From Bifidobacterium breve (GTDB taxonomy: Bacteria; Actinomycetota; Actinomycetes; S36-B12): a stretch of 14,426 nucleotides of DNA. The notes under the pieces were generated by a model. The model was given only the letters and a program-made list of their open reading frames with translations. It did not search any database and was not told the origin of the DNA. The position numbers and the translations under genes are program-made. The number at the start of each line of letters is the position of its first letter. Position 1 is the stretch's first letter. Where the stretch lies: the NCBI GenBank assembly GCA_943328365.2, contig CALPZT020000013.1, positions 1-14,426 on the forward strand. Direction: 5' to 3'. Below, piece by piece: positions 1-7,107 of this stretch.

Positions 1-303
1 ACCGAGGGGTCGGTTGTCTTCACGCGTCCGGCTGAGGCCGACGATGCCCCGATCATGTTCAGCGGTGACGTTCTCTTCGCCGGCTCCATCGGCCGAACGG
101 ATCTCCCTGGTGGTGACCACGGCGCCATGATTGACAGCCTTCAGCGGGTGATCGTGAGCGCTGATGACGCGACAGTGGTCCTCCCGGGGCATGGTCCGAG
201 CACGACGATCGGCGCCGAGCGGGCATCGAATCCCTTCCTTCGATTCAATGAGGGCCTTCGATTCAGTGACGGCGCATCCGCGGCCCCGTCGCGTGGCATG
301 TGA
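1..303 (+). CDS. MBL-fold metallo-hydrolase (glyoxalase II-like), C-terminal part only
   Basis: The frame is open from base 1, so the gene begins upstream of the window; only the last 100 residues are present. The stretch TEGSVVF at the left edge fits the segment just after the metal-binding histidine in the 'HTPGHTxGS' region. SGDVLFAGSIGRTDLPGGD then supplies the bridging metal Asp (codon at 67), and PGHGP supplies the last metal His (codon at 190). The ending TTIGxERxxNPFLRF is typical of hydroxyacylglutathione-hydrolase-like proteins of actinobacteria. The family cleaves thioesters such as S-lactoylglutathione or a related thiol conjugate using a dinuclear metal centre; the substrate here is unknown. 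A gene of this kind lies directly upstream of hisS in several actinobacteria (recalled, not checked). Its TGA at 301-303 shares one base with an ATG of hisS, which implies translational coupling. Confidence 0.85.
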   Translation, partial: TEGSVVFTRPAEADDAPIMFSGDVLFAGSIGRTDLPGGDHGAMIDSLQRVIVSADDATVVLPGHGPSTTIGAERASNPFLRFNEGLRFSDGASAAPSRGM

Positions 304-1589
304 TGGCCATGTTCCAGGCACCAAAGGGGGTGCCCGAGTACTTCGGCGAGCAGGCTGCGGCCTTCCTCGCCGTGCGCGCGGCGCTCAGCGGTCCGGCCGC
401 CCTTGCCGGATACGGCTACGCCGAACTGCCGGTGTTCGAGGACACCGGCTTGTTCATCCGAGGGGTCGGCGAGTCGACCGATGTCGTCTCCAAGGAGATG
501 TACACCTTCGAGGACAGGGGCGGACGTTCCCTCACGCTGCGTCCCGAGGGCACGGCGGGGGTTATGCGGCTCGTCATCCAGCACGGACTCGATCGAGGCC
601 AGCTCCCGGCGAAACTCTGGTACGCCGGGCCATTCTTCCGTGCAGAGCGGCCTCAGCATGGCAGGTATCGGCAGTTGCAGCAGGTGGGCATCGAGGCTAT
701 TGGCTCGGATGATCCCGCGCTCGACGCAGAGGTAATCGCGCTTGCCGACACGGGCTTTCGGTCCCTTGGGCTCTCGCAGTTCACCCTGCACCTCACCTCA
801 CTTGGATGTGCCGGATGCCGTCCCGACTATCGAAGGGCCCTGCAGTCGTTCCTCGCCGAACTCGACCTCGACGAGGCCACGCGGGCGCGCGCCGAGGTTA
901 ATCCGATGCGCGTCCTCGACGACAAGCGACCTGACATCCAGGCGCTTCTTGGTGGAGCGCCGTTCATGGTCGATCACCTGTGCGGCGCATGCACCGAGCA
1001 CTACGCCGCGGTCCGGCACTCGCTGAGGATTCTCGGGGTTTGTTGGGCGGAGGCGCCTGCACTCGTCCGGGGGCTCGACTACTACACGCGGACAACGTTC
1101 GAGTTCACCCATGATCTCCTCGGAGCCCAGTCGGGCATCGGTGGCGGCGGGCGCTACGACGGCCTCATGGCGTCGATCGGCGGTGCGGCACTGTCGGGCA
1201 TCGGATGGGGCATCGGAACCGATCGCACGCTCCTCGCCTGCCAGGCCGAGGGCCTCGAGCCGGGTGCTGGTCCGATGATCGACGTCTACTGCGTACCGAT
1301 CGGCGCACGAGCAAAGGACCGTCTCGTTGGGCTCGCCGGCCAATTGCGATCCCGTGGGGTTCGGGTCGACATTGCCTACGGCGATCGCGGGCTCAAGGGC
1401 GCGATGAAGTCCGCCGACCGAAGCGGGGCACCGCTTGTCATCGTCCTCGGGGACAATGAGGTGCAGGCCGAAACCGCGGTGATCAAGGAGATGACGACCG
1501 GAGAGCAGTCGACGGTCCCATGGGACCGCGTGATCGACGTGGTGCAGGCCCGAGTCCAAGAGCAAGCAATCGAGAGGAACGCGCGGTGA
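303..1589 (+). CDS. hisS: Histidyl-tRNA synthetase
   Basis: Class II synthetase that charges tRNA-His in the cytoplasm. Visible landmarks in order: the N-terminal APKGVPEYF; motif-1 region GYGYAELPVFEDTGLF; STDVVSKEMYTF and LTLRPEGTAGVMR, which line the active site; motif 2 at GPFFRAERPQHGRYRQLQQ; the HisRS signature VRGLDYYTRTTFEF; SGIGGGGRYDGL and motif 3 GIGWGIGTDRT; and a C-terminal anticodon-binding domain ending in GDRGLKGAMKSADRSGAPLV. At about 426-428 aa the length is normal for bacterial HisRS. Start choice: GTG 300, ATG 303 and ATG 309 are all in frame; ATG 303 gives a TGATG overlap with the upstream stop, while ATG 309 gives the usual short lead before FQAPKG. No strong ribosome site is visible, so coupling is likely. 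Two CxxC pairs (codons at 807/816 and 981/990) could form a zinc knuckle present in some bacterial HisRS. Confidence 0.97.
   Translation: MAMFQAPKGVPEYFGEQAAAFLAVRAALSGPAALAGYGYAELPVFEDTGLFIRGVGESTDVVSKEMYTFEDRGGRSLTLRPEGTAGVMRLVIQHGLDRGQLPAKLWYAGPFFRAERPQHGRYRQLQQVGIEAIGSDDPALDAEVIALADTGFRSLGLSQFTLHLTSLGCAGCRPDYRRALQSFLAELDLDEATRARAEVNPMRVLDDKRPDIQALLGGAPFMVDHLCGACTEHYAAVRHSLRILGVCWAEAPALVRGLDYYTRTTFEFTHDLLGAQSGIGGGGRYDGLMASIGGAALSGIGWGIGTDRTLLACQAEGLEPGAGPMIDVYCVPIGARAKDRLVGLAGQLRSRGVRVDIAYGDRGLKGAMKSADRSGAPLVIVLGDNEVQAETAVIKEMTTGEQSTVPWDRVIDVVQARVQEQAIERNAR
1572..1577 (+). promoter_or_regulatory. Ribosome binding site of aspS
   Basis: GAGAGG lies 8 nt before the GTG at 1586, inside the end of hisS. 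It decides in favour of GTG 1586 over the in-frame start 66 nt upstream. Confidence 0.6.
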
Positions 1590-3346
1590 TCCGCTCAAGA
1601 AATGCCGGAACCCTGAGGTCGGACGACATTGGCATCACGGTGACCTTGGCGGGCTGGGTCGCCAGTCGTCGTGATCACGGTGGAGTTGCCTTCCTTGACC
1701 TGCGTGATGCCAGCGGCATCGTCCAGGTCGTCGTCCATGATCCGGAGGTCGCGCACGGGCTGCGCGACGAGTACTGCCTGAGGATCGTCGGGACCGTTGC
1801 TGCCCGGCCGACCGGGAACGAGAACCCCGAACTGCCAACCGGTTCGATCGAGGTGATGTCGACCGAGGTTGAGATCCTGTCAGTCTCCGCGCCACTGCCG
1901 TTCCCCATCGATGATCGCGTGACGGTCGGCGACGAGATCCGCCTGAAGTACCGCTACCTCGACCTTCGCCGTCAATCGGCGGGTGATGCACTGCGCATGC
2001 GATCGAAGGTCAACCAGATCGCCCGGAACGTGCTCCTCGACCTCGATTTCGTCGAGATCGAGACACCAACCCTCACCCGATCCACTCCCGAGGGCGCGCG
2101 CGACTTCCTCGTGCCGGTGAGACTGCAGCCGGGTCATTGGTACGCGCTCCCGCAGTCGCCCCAGTTGTTCAAGCAATTGCTCATGGTTGCGGGTATGGAG
2201 CGCTACTTCCAGATCGCGCGCTGCTATCGCGACGAGGACTTCCGTGCAGACCGGCAGCCTGAGTTCACCCAGCTCGACGTCGAGATGTCGTTCGTCGAGC
2301 AGGCTGATGTCATTGCGGTGGGCGAGCAGATCGTCCGCGCCCTATGGAAGGGCATCCTCGACGTCGAGATCGGCGACATCCCGCAGATGACATACGCCGA
2401 GGCAATGCGGCGATTCGGCAGCGATAAGCCGGATCTGCGGTTCGGCCTTGAGCTTGTCGACCTCACCGCGTACTTTGCGGCCACCCCGTTCCGGGTGTTC
2501 CAGGCGGAGCACGTGGGTGCGGTCGTGATGCCGGGTGGCGGCGACCAGCCGCGTCGCCAGTTCGATGCGTGGCAGGAGTGGGCGAAGCAGCGGGGGGCCA
2601 AGGGCCTTGCCTATGTAACGATCGACGCCGATGGCGCACTCGGTGGTCCGGTCGCCAAGAACCTGAGCGACGAGGAGCGCGATGGCCTCATCGCAGCGGT
2701 CGGCGCCAAGCCTGGCGACTGCGTCTTCTTCGCCGCGGGCAAGGCATCTGATGCCCGTGCGCTCCTTGGTGCGGCTCGAATCGAGGTGGCCCGCCGGCTC
2801 GAGCTCATTGACGAGAGCGCGTGGTCATTCCTGTGGGTCATCGATGCCCCGATGTTCGAGGAGACCGAGGCGGAGGATGGAACGAAGGGCTGGACGGCGG
2901 TCCACCATCCGTTCACCTCGCCGAACGAGGAGTGGCGCGACCGGTTCGAGGAATCGCCGGGGGAGGCGCTTGCCTGGGCCTACGACATCGTGTGCAATGG
3001 CAATGAGATCGGTGGCGGCTCGATCCGTATCCACCAAGGCGATGTCCAAGAGCGCGTGTTCGCAATGCTCGGAATGACGGAGGCGGAGTCGCAGGAGAAG
3101 TTCGGCTTCCTTCTCGACGCGTTCAAGTTCGGCCCCCCTCCGCACGGCGGCATCGCGATTGGCTGGGATCGCACCTGCATGCTCCTTGCCGGAGCGCAGT
3201 CGCTGCGCGAGGTGATCGCGTTCCCGAAGACCGGAGCGGGCCACGATCCACTGACCGGAGCCCCGACGCCCATCACCGCTCAGCAGCGCAAGGAGGCTGG
3301 GATCGATACCGTTCCAGCAGCACCGAGCGGTGCCATCCCGGTCTGA
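1586..3346 (+). CDS. aspS: Aspartyl-tRNA synthetase, probably non-discriminating (Asp/Asn)
   Basis: Class II synthetase of 586 aa, the normal length for the bacterial type. Domains: an N-terminal OB-fold anticodon-binding domain (about residues 15-105, TLAGWVASRRDHGG); a catalytic core with motif 1 (KYRYLDLRR onward), the ATP-site QSPQLFKQLLM, and motif 2 (FQIARCYRDEDFRADRQPEF); the bacterial GAD insertion in the middle; then HPFTSPNEEW, GNEIGGGSIRIH and motif 3 HGGIAIGWDR followed by REVIAFPKT. The GTG at 1586 overlaps the hisS stop by four bases (GTGA) and has GAGAGG at 1572-1577, 8 nt upstream, so this start is preferred to the upstream in-frame one at 1520. With this start residue 31 is His in RRDHGG. 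In the studied bacterial enzymes His at this site marks AspRS that also charge tRNA-Asn, while Leu marks Asp-only enzymes. A GatCAB amidotransferase would then be expected elsewhere in the genome. Confidence 0.97.
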   Translation: MIRSRNAGTLRSDDIGITVTLAGWVASRRDHGGVAFLDLRDASGIVQVVVHDPEVAHGLRDEYCLRIVGTVAARPTGNENPELPTGSIEVMSTEVEILSVSAPLPFPIDDRVTVGDEIRLKYRYLDLRRQSAGDALRMRSKVNQIARNVLLDLDFVEIETPTLTRSTPEGARDFLVPVRLQPGHWYALPQSPQLFKQLLMVAGMERYFQIARCYRDEDFRADRQPEFTQLDVEMSFVEQADVIAVGEQIVRALWKGILDVEIGDIPQMTYAEAMRRFGSDKPDLRFGLELVDLTAYFAATPFRVFQAEHVGAVVMPGGGDQPRRQFDAWQEWAKQRGAKGLAYVTIDADGALGGPVAKNLSDEERDGLIAAVGAKPGDCVFFAAGKASDARALLGAARIEVARRLELIDESAWSFLWVIDAPMFEETEAEDGTKGWTAVHHPFTSPNEEWRDRFEESPGEALAWAYDIVCNGNEIGGGSIRIHQGDVQERVFAMLGMTEAESQEKFGFLLDAFKFGPPPHGGIAIGWDRTCMLLAGAQSLREVIAFPKTGAGHDPLTGAPTPITAQQRKEAGIDTVPAAPSGAIPV

Positions 3347-3349
3347 TAT

Positions 3350-3372
3350 GGCGATCGCCGGACGCGATCGTC
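3350..3372 (+). terminator. Candidate terminator hairpin after aspS
   Basis: CGATCGC (3352-3358) and GCGATCG (3364-3370) are exact reverse complements around the 5-nt loop CGGAC. The stem extends outward by a G-T and a G-C pair to nine pairs. It starts 3 nt after the aspS stop codon. No T-run follows, as is common for hairpin terminators proposed in high-GC actinobacteria. It would separate the tRNA-synthetase unit from the transporter operon. It could also be an mRNA 3'-end stabiliser. Confidence 0.5.
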
Positions 3373-3479
3373 TCACGTGAATCTTCCGACCGTCACAATT
3401 CCGTAACAACGCTGACGTGTCGAGGACGTTCGTGGACGATAGTCGCGTTCACGTTTCGCTCACGGATTTGGAGGACTAG
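3373..3479 (+). promoter_or_regulatory. Promoter/leader region of the transporter operon
   Basis: This is the largest intergenic space before the liv genes and must hold their promoter. A weak -10 candidate GATAGT lies at 3438-3443; no convincing -35 sits 17 nt upstream (CTGACG at 3412-3417 is 20 nt away). Possible operator material: the palindrome TCACGTGA at 3373-3380, and two direct repeats CGTTCACG (3446-3453) and CGCTCACG (3457-3464) spaced 11 bp apart, i.e. one helical turn, just downstream of the -10 candidate. A good ribosome site GGAGGA (3470-3475) precedes the ATG at 3480. The presence of a promoter is likely; the exact elements are guesses. Confidence 0.35.
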
Positions 3480-4667
3480 ATGAAGAAGCGCCTAGCGCTC
3501 GGCATGGGCGGCCTCGCGGCCTTTGCCATGGTGGCATCCGGCTGCGCCGGTGGATCGACAAGCACTGAGAGTTCTGCGGCTGCGGCGAGCGCTCCTGCCG
3601 CTTCAGCGGCCGCATCGGCACCCGCCGAGGCACCCGTCTGCGGCGGTTCCATCGCCGTCATGGCGCCCCTTACCGGTGGCGCCGCATCGATCGGCCAGGA
3701 GCAGTTGAACTTCGCCAAGCTTGCGGTCGATGACTTCAATGCGGCGAACAGCAGCACATACGCACTCGTCGAGAGCGATACCCAGCTCGACGCCGGTCAG
3801 GCGAGCACCCAGTCGACTTCGATCGTGTCTGACAGCGCCATCATCGGCGTGGTCGGCCCGGCTGGATCACAGGAAGTATCGGCCGTGGGCCCGGCCTTCT
3901 CCGAGGCGGGCCTCGGCTTCGTCTCAGCGTCGGCCACGAATCCCGACCTCACCAACGGTGACAACCCGACCTTCTTCCGCGTGGTCCCGACCGACGCCGT
4001 CCAGGGCCCGACCGATGCCGAGTTCATCGCGGGCACGATCGGCGCCAAGAAGGTCGTCGTCATCGAGGAGAAGACCGACTACGGCACCGGCATCGCCAAG
4101 TCGGTGGCGGACGCACTGACCGCAGCCGGCGTTGCCAATGAGGTTATCGCGGTTCCCGAGGACAAGAAGAGCTACGACGACGTCGTGTCCAAGGTCGGCG
4201 ACGATGTCGACGTCGTCTTCGTCACCTTCCAGGTGGCGGCGAAGTCCGAGCAGGTCGCGCAGTCGCTCGTGAAGTCGGGCAAGAAGGCAGTCGTCTTCGG
4301 CTCAGACGGATCATTCTCCGGTGACTTCAAGACCGGCGGCTCGTACGTTTCGGCATTCGCCCCGGACATCAAGGGAATCCCGGCGGCAGCCGATGTGGCG
4401 CAGCGCTTCTCTGATGCCTACGGAGAGTTCGGAACCTTCGGACCACCGGTCTACGTGGCAACCCAGTCGATCCTGCAGGCTGCGCAGCGTGCCTGCGCGG
4501 CAGGTGCCAGTGATCGGGCGGGCGTGCTCGCGGAGCTCAAGAACACGAACATCGCCGGTTCGATCCTCGGCGGCGATATTGCGTTCGATGCAATGGGCGA
4601 TGTCAACGGCGCCAAGTTCTACATCTTCAAGCTCGACGAGTCTGGCGCACCCCAGCTCGTCCAGTAA
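3480..4667 (+). CDS. livJ: Branched-chain amino acid-type ABC transporter substrate-binding lipoprotein (LivJ/LivK-type)
   Basis: 395 aa. The signal peptide MKKRLALGMGGLAAFAMVASGC ends in a lipobox (ASG-C22), so the protein should be lipid-anchored on the outer face of the membrane. Residues 23-53 form an Ala/Ser/Pro-rich flexible linker. The remainder is a type I periplasmic-binding fold: GSIAVMAPLTGGAASIGQ at the start, GVVGPAGSQE and VSASATNPDLT in the first lobe, FFRVVPTDAVQGP at the hinge, then KKVVVIEEKTDYG, DVVFVTFQ and VFGSDGSF in the second lobe. It would capture the substrate and deliver it to LivHM. Cys54 and Cys339 are the only cysteines I noticed in the exported part and could form a disulfide. 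The start has GGAGGA 4 nt upstream. The family also includes binders of aromatic amino acids, short amides and urea, so the ligand cannot be named from sequence alone. Confidence 0.93.
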   Translation: MKKRLALGMGGLAAFAMVASGCAGGSTSTESSAAAASAPAASAAASAPAEAPVCGGSIAVMAPLTGGAASIGQEQLNFAKLAVDDFNAANSSTYALVESDTQLDAGQASTQSTSIVSDSAIIGVVGPAGSQEVSAVGPAFSEAGLGFVSASATNPDLTNGDNPTFFRVVPTDAVQGPTDAEFIAGTIGAKKVVVIEEKTDYGTGIAKSVADALTAAGVANEVIAVPEDKKSYDDVVSKVGDDVDVVFVTFQVAAKSEQVAQSLVKSGKKAVVFGSDGSFSGDFKTGGSYVSAFAPDIKGIPAAADVAQRFSDAYGEFGTFGPPVYVATQSILQAAQRACAAGASDRAGVLAELKNTNIAGSILGGDIAFDAMGDVNGAKFYIFKLDESGAPQLVQ

Positions 4668-4676
4668 TGATCGACG

Positions 4677-4707
4677 TGCGGGGGCCGGTGTCATGCCGGC
4701 CCCCGCA
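4677..4707 (+). terminator. Strong intercistronic hairpin between livJ and livH
   Basis: TGCGGGGGCCGG (4677-4688) and CCGGCCCCCGCA (4696-4707) are perfect 12-bp reverse complements around the 7-nt loop TGTCATG. It starts 9 nt after the livJ stop and ends 20 nt before the livH start. There is no T-run, only a C/T-rich tail. Binding-protein genes of ABC operons often carry such a structure, which protects the upstream mRNA and partly terminates transcription, giving more binding protein than permease. The hairpin is directly visible; the role is inferred. Confidence 0.75.
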
Positions 4708-4727
4708 TCCCTTCCCAGCAGAGGTGC

Positions 4728-5651
4728 GTGACGGTGGAGTACTTCGGCGAGCAGCTCGTCAACGGGGTCGTCATGGGTGGCGTCTACGCGCTCATCGCCC
4801 TCGGCTACACCCTCATCTACGGCGTACTCCAGTTCCTTAATCTCGCGCACGGCGAGCTGTACATGATGGGCGCCTTCTTCGGGTTCTTCACGATGACTGC
4901 ACTCGGCGGCCCCTCAGCCAGCGCTGTCCCGGTCGCCGTGATGATCGGCATCATGTTCATCGTCGCGATGGGCGGTGGCGCCCTCCTCGGCGTCGCGGTC
5001 GAGCGTTTCGCCTATCGTCCGCTGCGAAATTCGAGTCGCCTCGCACCCCTCATCTCCGCCCTCGGCGTCTCGTTGTTCCTCCAGAACGCGGCACTCCTCC
5101 TCTTCGGTGCGCGGGTCCGGCTCTATGACACCGGTCAATTCATCGACCTGCGGTCCGGGATCTCAATCGGTCGGATCAGGATCGATCCCACTGAGATGAT
5201 GGTTGTCATCGGCGCCCTCCTGCTCATGGCCGGGCTTTGGCTCATGGTGAACCGAACTCGGCTGGGCCGGGCGATGCGCGCGGTCGCCGTCGATCAGGAT
5301 GCCGCCGTCATGAACGGGATCGATGTTGATCGAACAGTGGTGTGGACCTTCGCGATCGCGAGCGGCCTCGCGGGCGCGGCGGGCGTCATGTCTGGGCTGC
5401 TGCTCTATCCCGTTGACCAGTACATGGGCGTGTTCGCCGGGCTGAAGGGCTTTAGTGCCGCAGTACTCGGCGGGATCGGCTCGATTCCCGGGGCGATGCT
5501 CGGCGGGTTCCTCCTCGGCATTACCGAGGCCCTCGTGACCGGGTATCTCAATCCCACGTACGCAGACTTCATCGCATTCCTCATCCTCATCCTCGTCCTC
5601 CTCATCCGTCCCCGCGGCATCCTCGGCCGCCCCGCGATCGCGAAGGTGTGA
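4728..5651 (+). CDS. livH: ABC transporter permease LivH (branched-chain amino acid type)
   Basis: 307-aa integral membrane protein, one half of the translocation pore. Family landmarks: GVYALIALGYTLIYGVLQFLNLAHGELYMMGAF near the N-terminus, FAYRPLRNSSRLAPLISALG, RAMRAVAVDQDAAVMNGID in the cytoplasmic loop, and the ATPase-contacting GFSAAVLGGIGSIPGAMLGG, ending in a helix and RPRGILGRP. Hydrophobic stretches give about eight membrane segments. Start: GTG 4728 and GTG 4734 are both in frame. GAGG at 4721-4724 is only 3 nt from the first and 9 nt from the second, so the true start may be 4734, with two residues fewer. It pairs with LivM, one base downstream. Confidence 0.94.
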   Translation: MTVEYFGEQLVNGVVMGGVYALIALGYTLIYGVLQFLNLAHGELYMMGAFFGFFTMTALGGPSASAVPVAVMIGIMFIVAMGGGALLGVAVERFAYRPLRNSSRLAPLISALGVSLFLQNAALLLFGARVRLYDTGQFIDLRSGISIGRIRIDPTEMMVVIGALLLMAGLWLMVNRTRLGRAMRAVAVDQDAAVMNGIDVDRTVVWTFAIASGLAGAAGVMSGLLLYPVDQYMGVFAGLKGFSAAVLGGIGSIPGAMLGGFLLGITEALVTGYLNPTYADFIAFLILILVLLIRPRGILGRPAIAKV

Positions 5652-5652
5652 G

Positions 5653-7107
5653 ATGAGCACGACGCCCGAAGACTCCCGGGGTATCGGCACCGACGAATGG
5701 GTGGCGCAGCACGGCGAGCGAGCCCAGCGGGGCACCGGCCTCTACGCGCGAATCGGCGAAGCATGGATGGGCCTGCCGTCCCTTGTCCGATGGGGCATTC
5801 CATTGCTCCTCGTGGTCCTCGTTCCATTCGCCGGCTCGAACGACTACATCCTGCGCATCGGAATCAACCTCGGGCTCTTCCTGCTCCTCGCACTCGGTCT
5901 GAACCTTGTCGTCGGGTACTCGGGCCTGCTCGACCTCGGATTCATCGCGTTCTACGGCTTCGGCGCATATGCCTATGCCGCCCTTGCAAGCGAGCAATTC
6001 GGGCTGCACCTGCCCTCACTCCTCGCCATCGTCATCGTCGTCGTCACCACGGCGGCGTTCGGGTTCACCCTCGGACTGCCGTCGAGGAGGCTCACCGGCG
6101 ACTATCTGGCGATCGCAACCCTGTTCTTCGGCCAGATGTTCGTGGTCCTCATGGTGTCGTCCGATGCGGTGCAGTTCCCGTGGATGGACGAGCCCATGGA
6201 CCTTACCGGCGGGGCGAATGGCATCTCGAATGTCGATCAGCTCTCAGTACTCGGCTTCACCTTCGACTCGAACCTGTCGTACTACCTGCTCCTCATCGTC
6301 TTGGTCGTGCTCGCCACCGTCGCGACGAAGCGCATCCACTTCTCCAGGCACGGGCTCGCCTGGCGCAGCCTGGGCGAGGATTCGCTAGCGGCGCAGCACA
6401 TGACGATCCCGACCGTGCGCCTCAAGCTCCTGGCGTTCACCCTCGGCGCCGGCATAGCCGGGCTTGCCGGGGCCATCTTCGCCTCGGTTCAGCAGGGGGT
6501 GTACCCCAGCACGTTTGAGCTTCCGCTTCTCATCACGATCTATGCGGCCATCATCCTCGGCGGACTAGGGAGCATTCCCGGTGTCCTCCTCGGCGCGGCG
6601 ATCATGACCATCCTGCCGGAGCTGCTTCGCTTCCCGGAGTACAGCAACTGGCTCTTTCTCGTCGTGCTCATCCTCGGCACGATCATGTACCTGAAATCCT
6701 GGAAGCTCGTGCCCGCAGTGTTCGCAGGCATGATCGCCATCGGATTCATCGCGAACGTGATCTTCCTGGCAATCGGGGTGCCCTACCTCACGACCGCGGA
6801 GTGGGCGAAGGGCCCGCTGGCGCCGGTGCTTGGATCATGGATTTTCATGCCGGAAGAACGGGTACTGATCGGGAATATCGCCTTCGTCGCGCTCGTCGTT
6901 GCGGTGGCGTGGATGTCGCTTCTCACGAGGCGTACGACGATCATCCTGCTGCCATTCGTGCTGTGGCTGGCGATCTTCACCTGGGAGGTTCGCTTGATGC
7001 TTGAGCCGAGCATCACGCGGCAGCTGCTCGTCGGCGCCCTGCTCGTCGTGCTCATGGCCACGCGGCCGCAGGGGATCTTCGGCAAGCCGCGAGTGGAGGT
7101 GCTGTGA
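5653..7107 (+). CDS. livM: ABC transporter permease LivM with an extra C-terminal membrane segment block
   Basis: 484 aa, clearly longer than most LivM (roughly 300-430 aa). After a hydrophilic N-terminal tail (residues 1-46) the core carries the family motifs LGLNLVVGYSGLLDLGFIAFYGFGAY (78-106), PSRRLTGDYLAIATLFFG (143-160), TGGANGIS (185-192), WRSLGEDSLAAQHM (237-250) and AIILGGLGSIPGVLLGAA (299-316), the cytoplasmic loop that contacts the ATPases. In ordinary LivM the next helix leads straight to RPQG at the C-terminus. Here, between the helix at 333-345 and the final LLVGALLVVLMATRPQGIFG (458-477), there are about 110 residues with three more hydrophobic helices (about 352-376, 405-424, 428-445). 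ATG 5653 lies one base after the livH stop, with AAGG 6 nt upstream. It forms the pore with LivH. Confidence 0.93.
   Translation: MSTTPEDSRGIGTDEWVAQHGERAQRGTGLYARIGEAWMGLPSLVRWGIPLLLVVLVPFAGSNDYILRIGINLGLFLLLALGLNLVVGYSGLLDLGFIAFYGFGAYAYAALASEQFGLHLPSLLAIVIVVVTTAAFGFTLGLPSRRLTGDYLAIATLFFGQMFVVLMVSSDAVQFPWMDEPMDLTGGANGISNVDQLSVLGFTFDSNLSYYLLLIVLVVLATVATKRIHFSRHGLAWRSLGEDSLAAQHMTIPTVRLKLLAFTLGAGIAGLAGAIFASVQQGVYPSTFELPLLITIYAAIILGGLGSIPGVLLGAAIMTILPELLRFPEYSNWLFLVVLILGTIMYLKSWKLVPAVFAGMIAIGFIANVIFLAIGVPYLTTAEWAKGPLAPVLGSWIFMPEERVLIGNIAFVALVVAVAWMSLLTRRTTIILLPFVLWLAIFTWEVRLMLEPSITRQLLVGALLVVLMATRPQGIFGKPRVEVL
7095..7099 (+). promoter_or_regulatory. Ribosome binding site of livG
   Basis: GGAGG lies within the end of livM. 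It sits 7 nt before ATG 7107 but only 4 nt before the alternative GTG 7104, which favours the ATG as the livG start. Confidence 0.6.

Noticed and set aside
141..791. 216-codon minus-strand open frame across the MBL/hisS junction
   Set aside because: It overlaps two well-supported forward genes and shows no protein family features.
3347..3479. tRNA or small RNA gene in the gap after aspS
   Set aside because: No cloverleaf-like arms, no GTTCRA-type T-loop, and the structure seen is a simple terminator-like hairpin.
7104..7106. GTG 7104 as the livG start
   Set aside because: The ribosome site GGAGG is only 4 nt away, while ATG 7107 has a better 7-nt spacing and the usual TGATG coupling; still possible.
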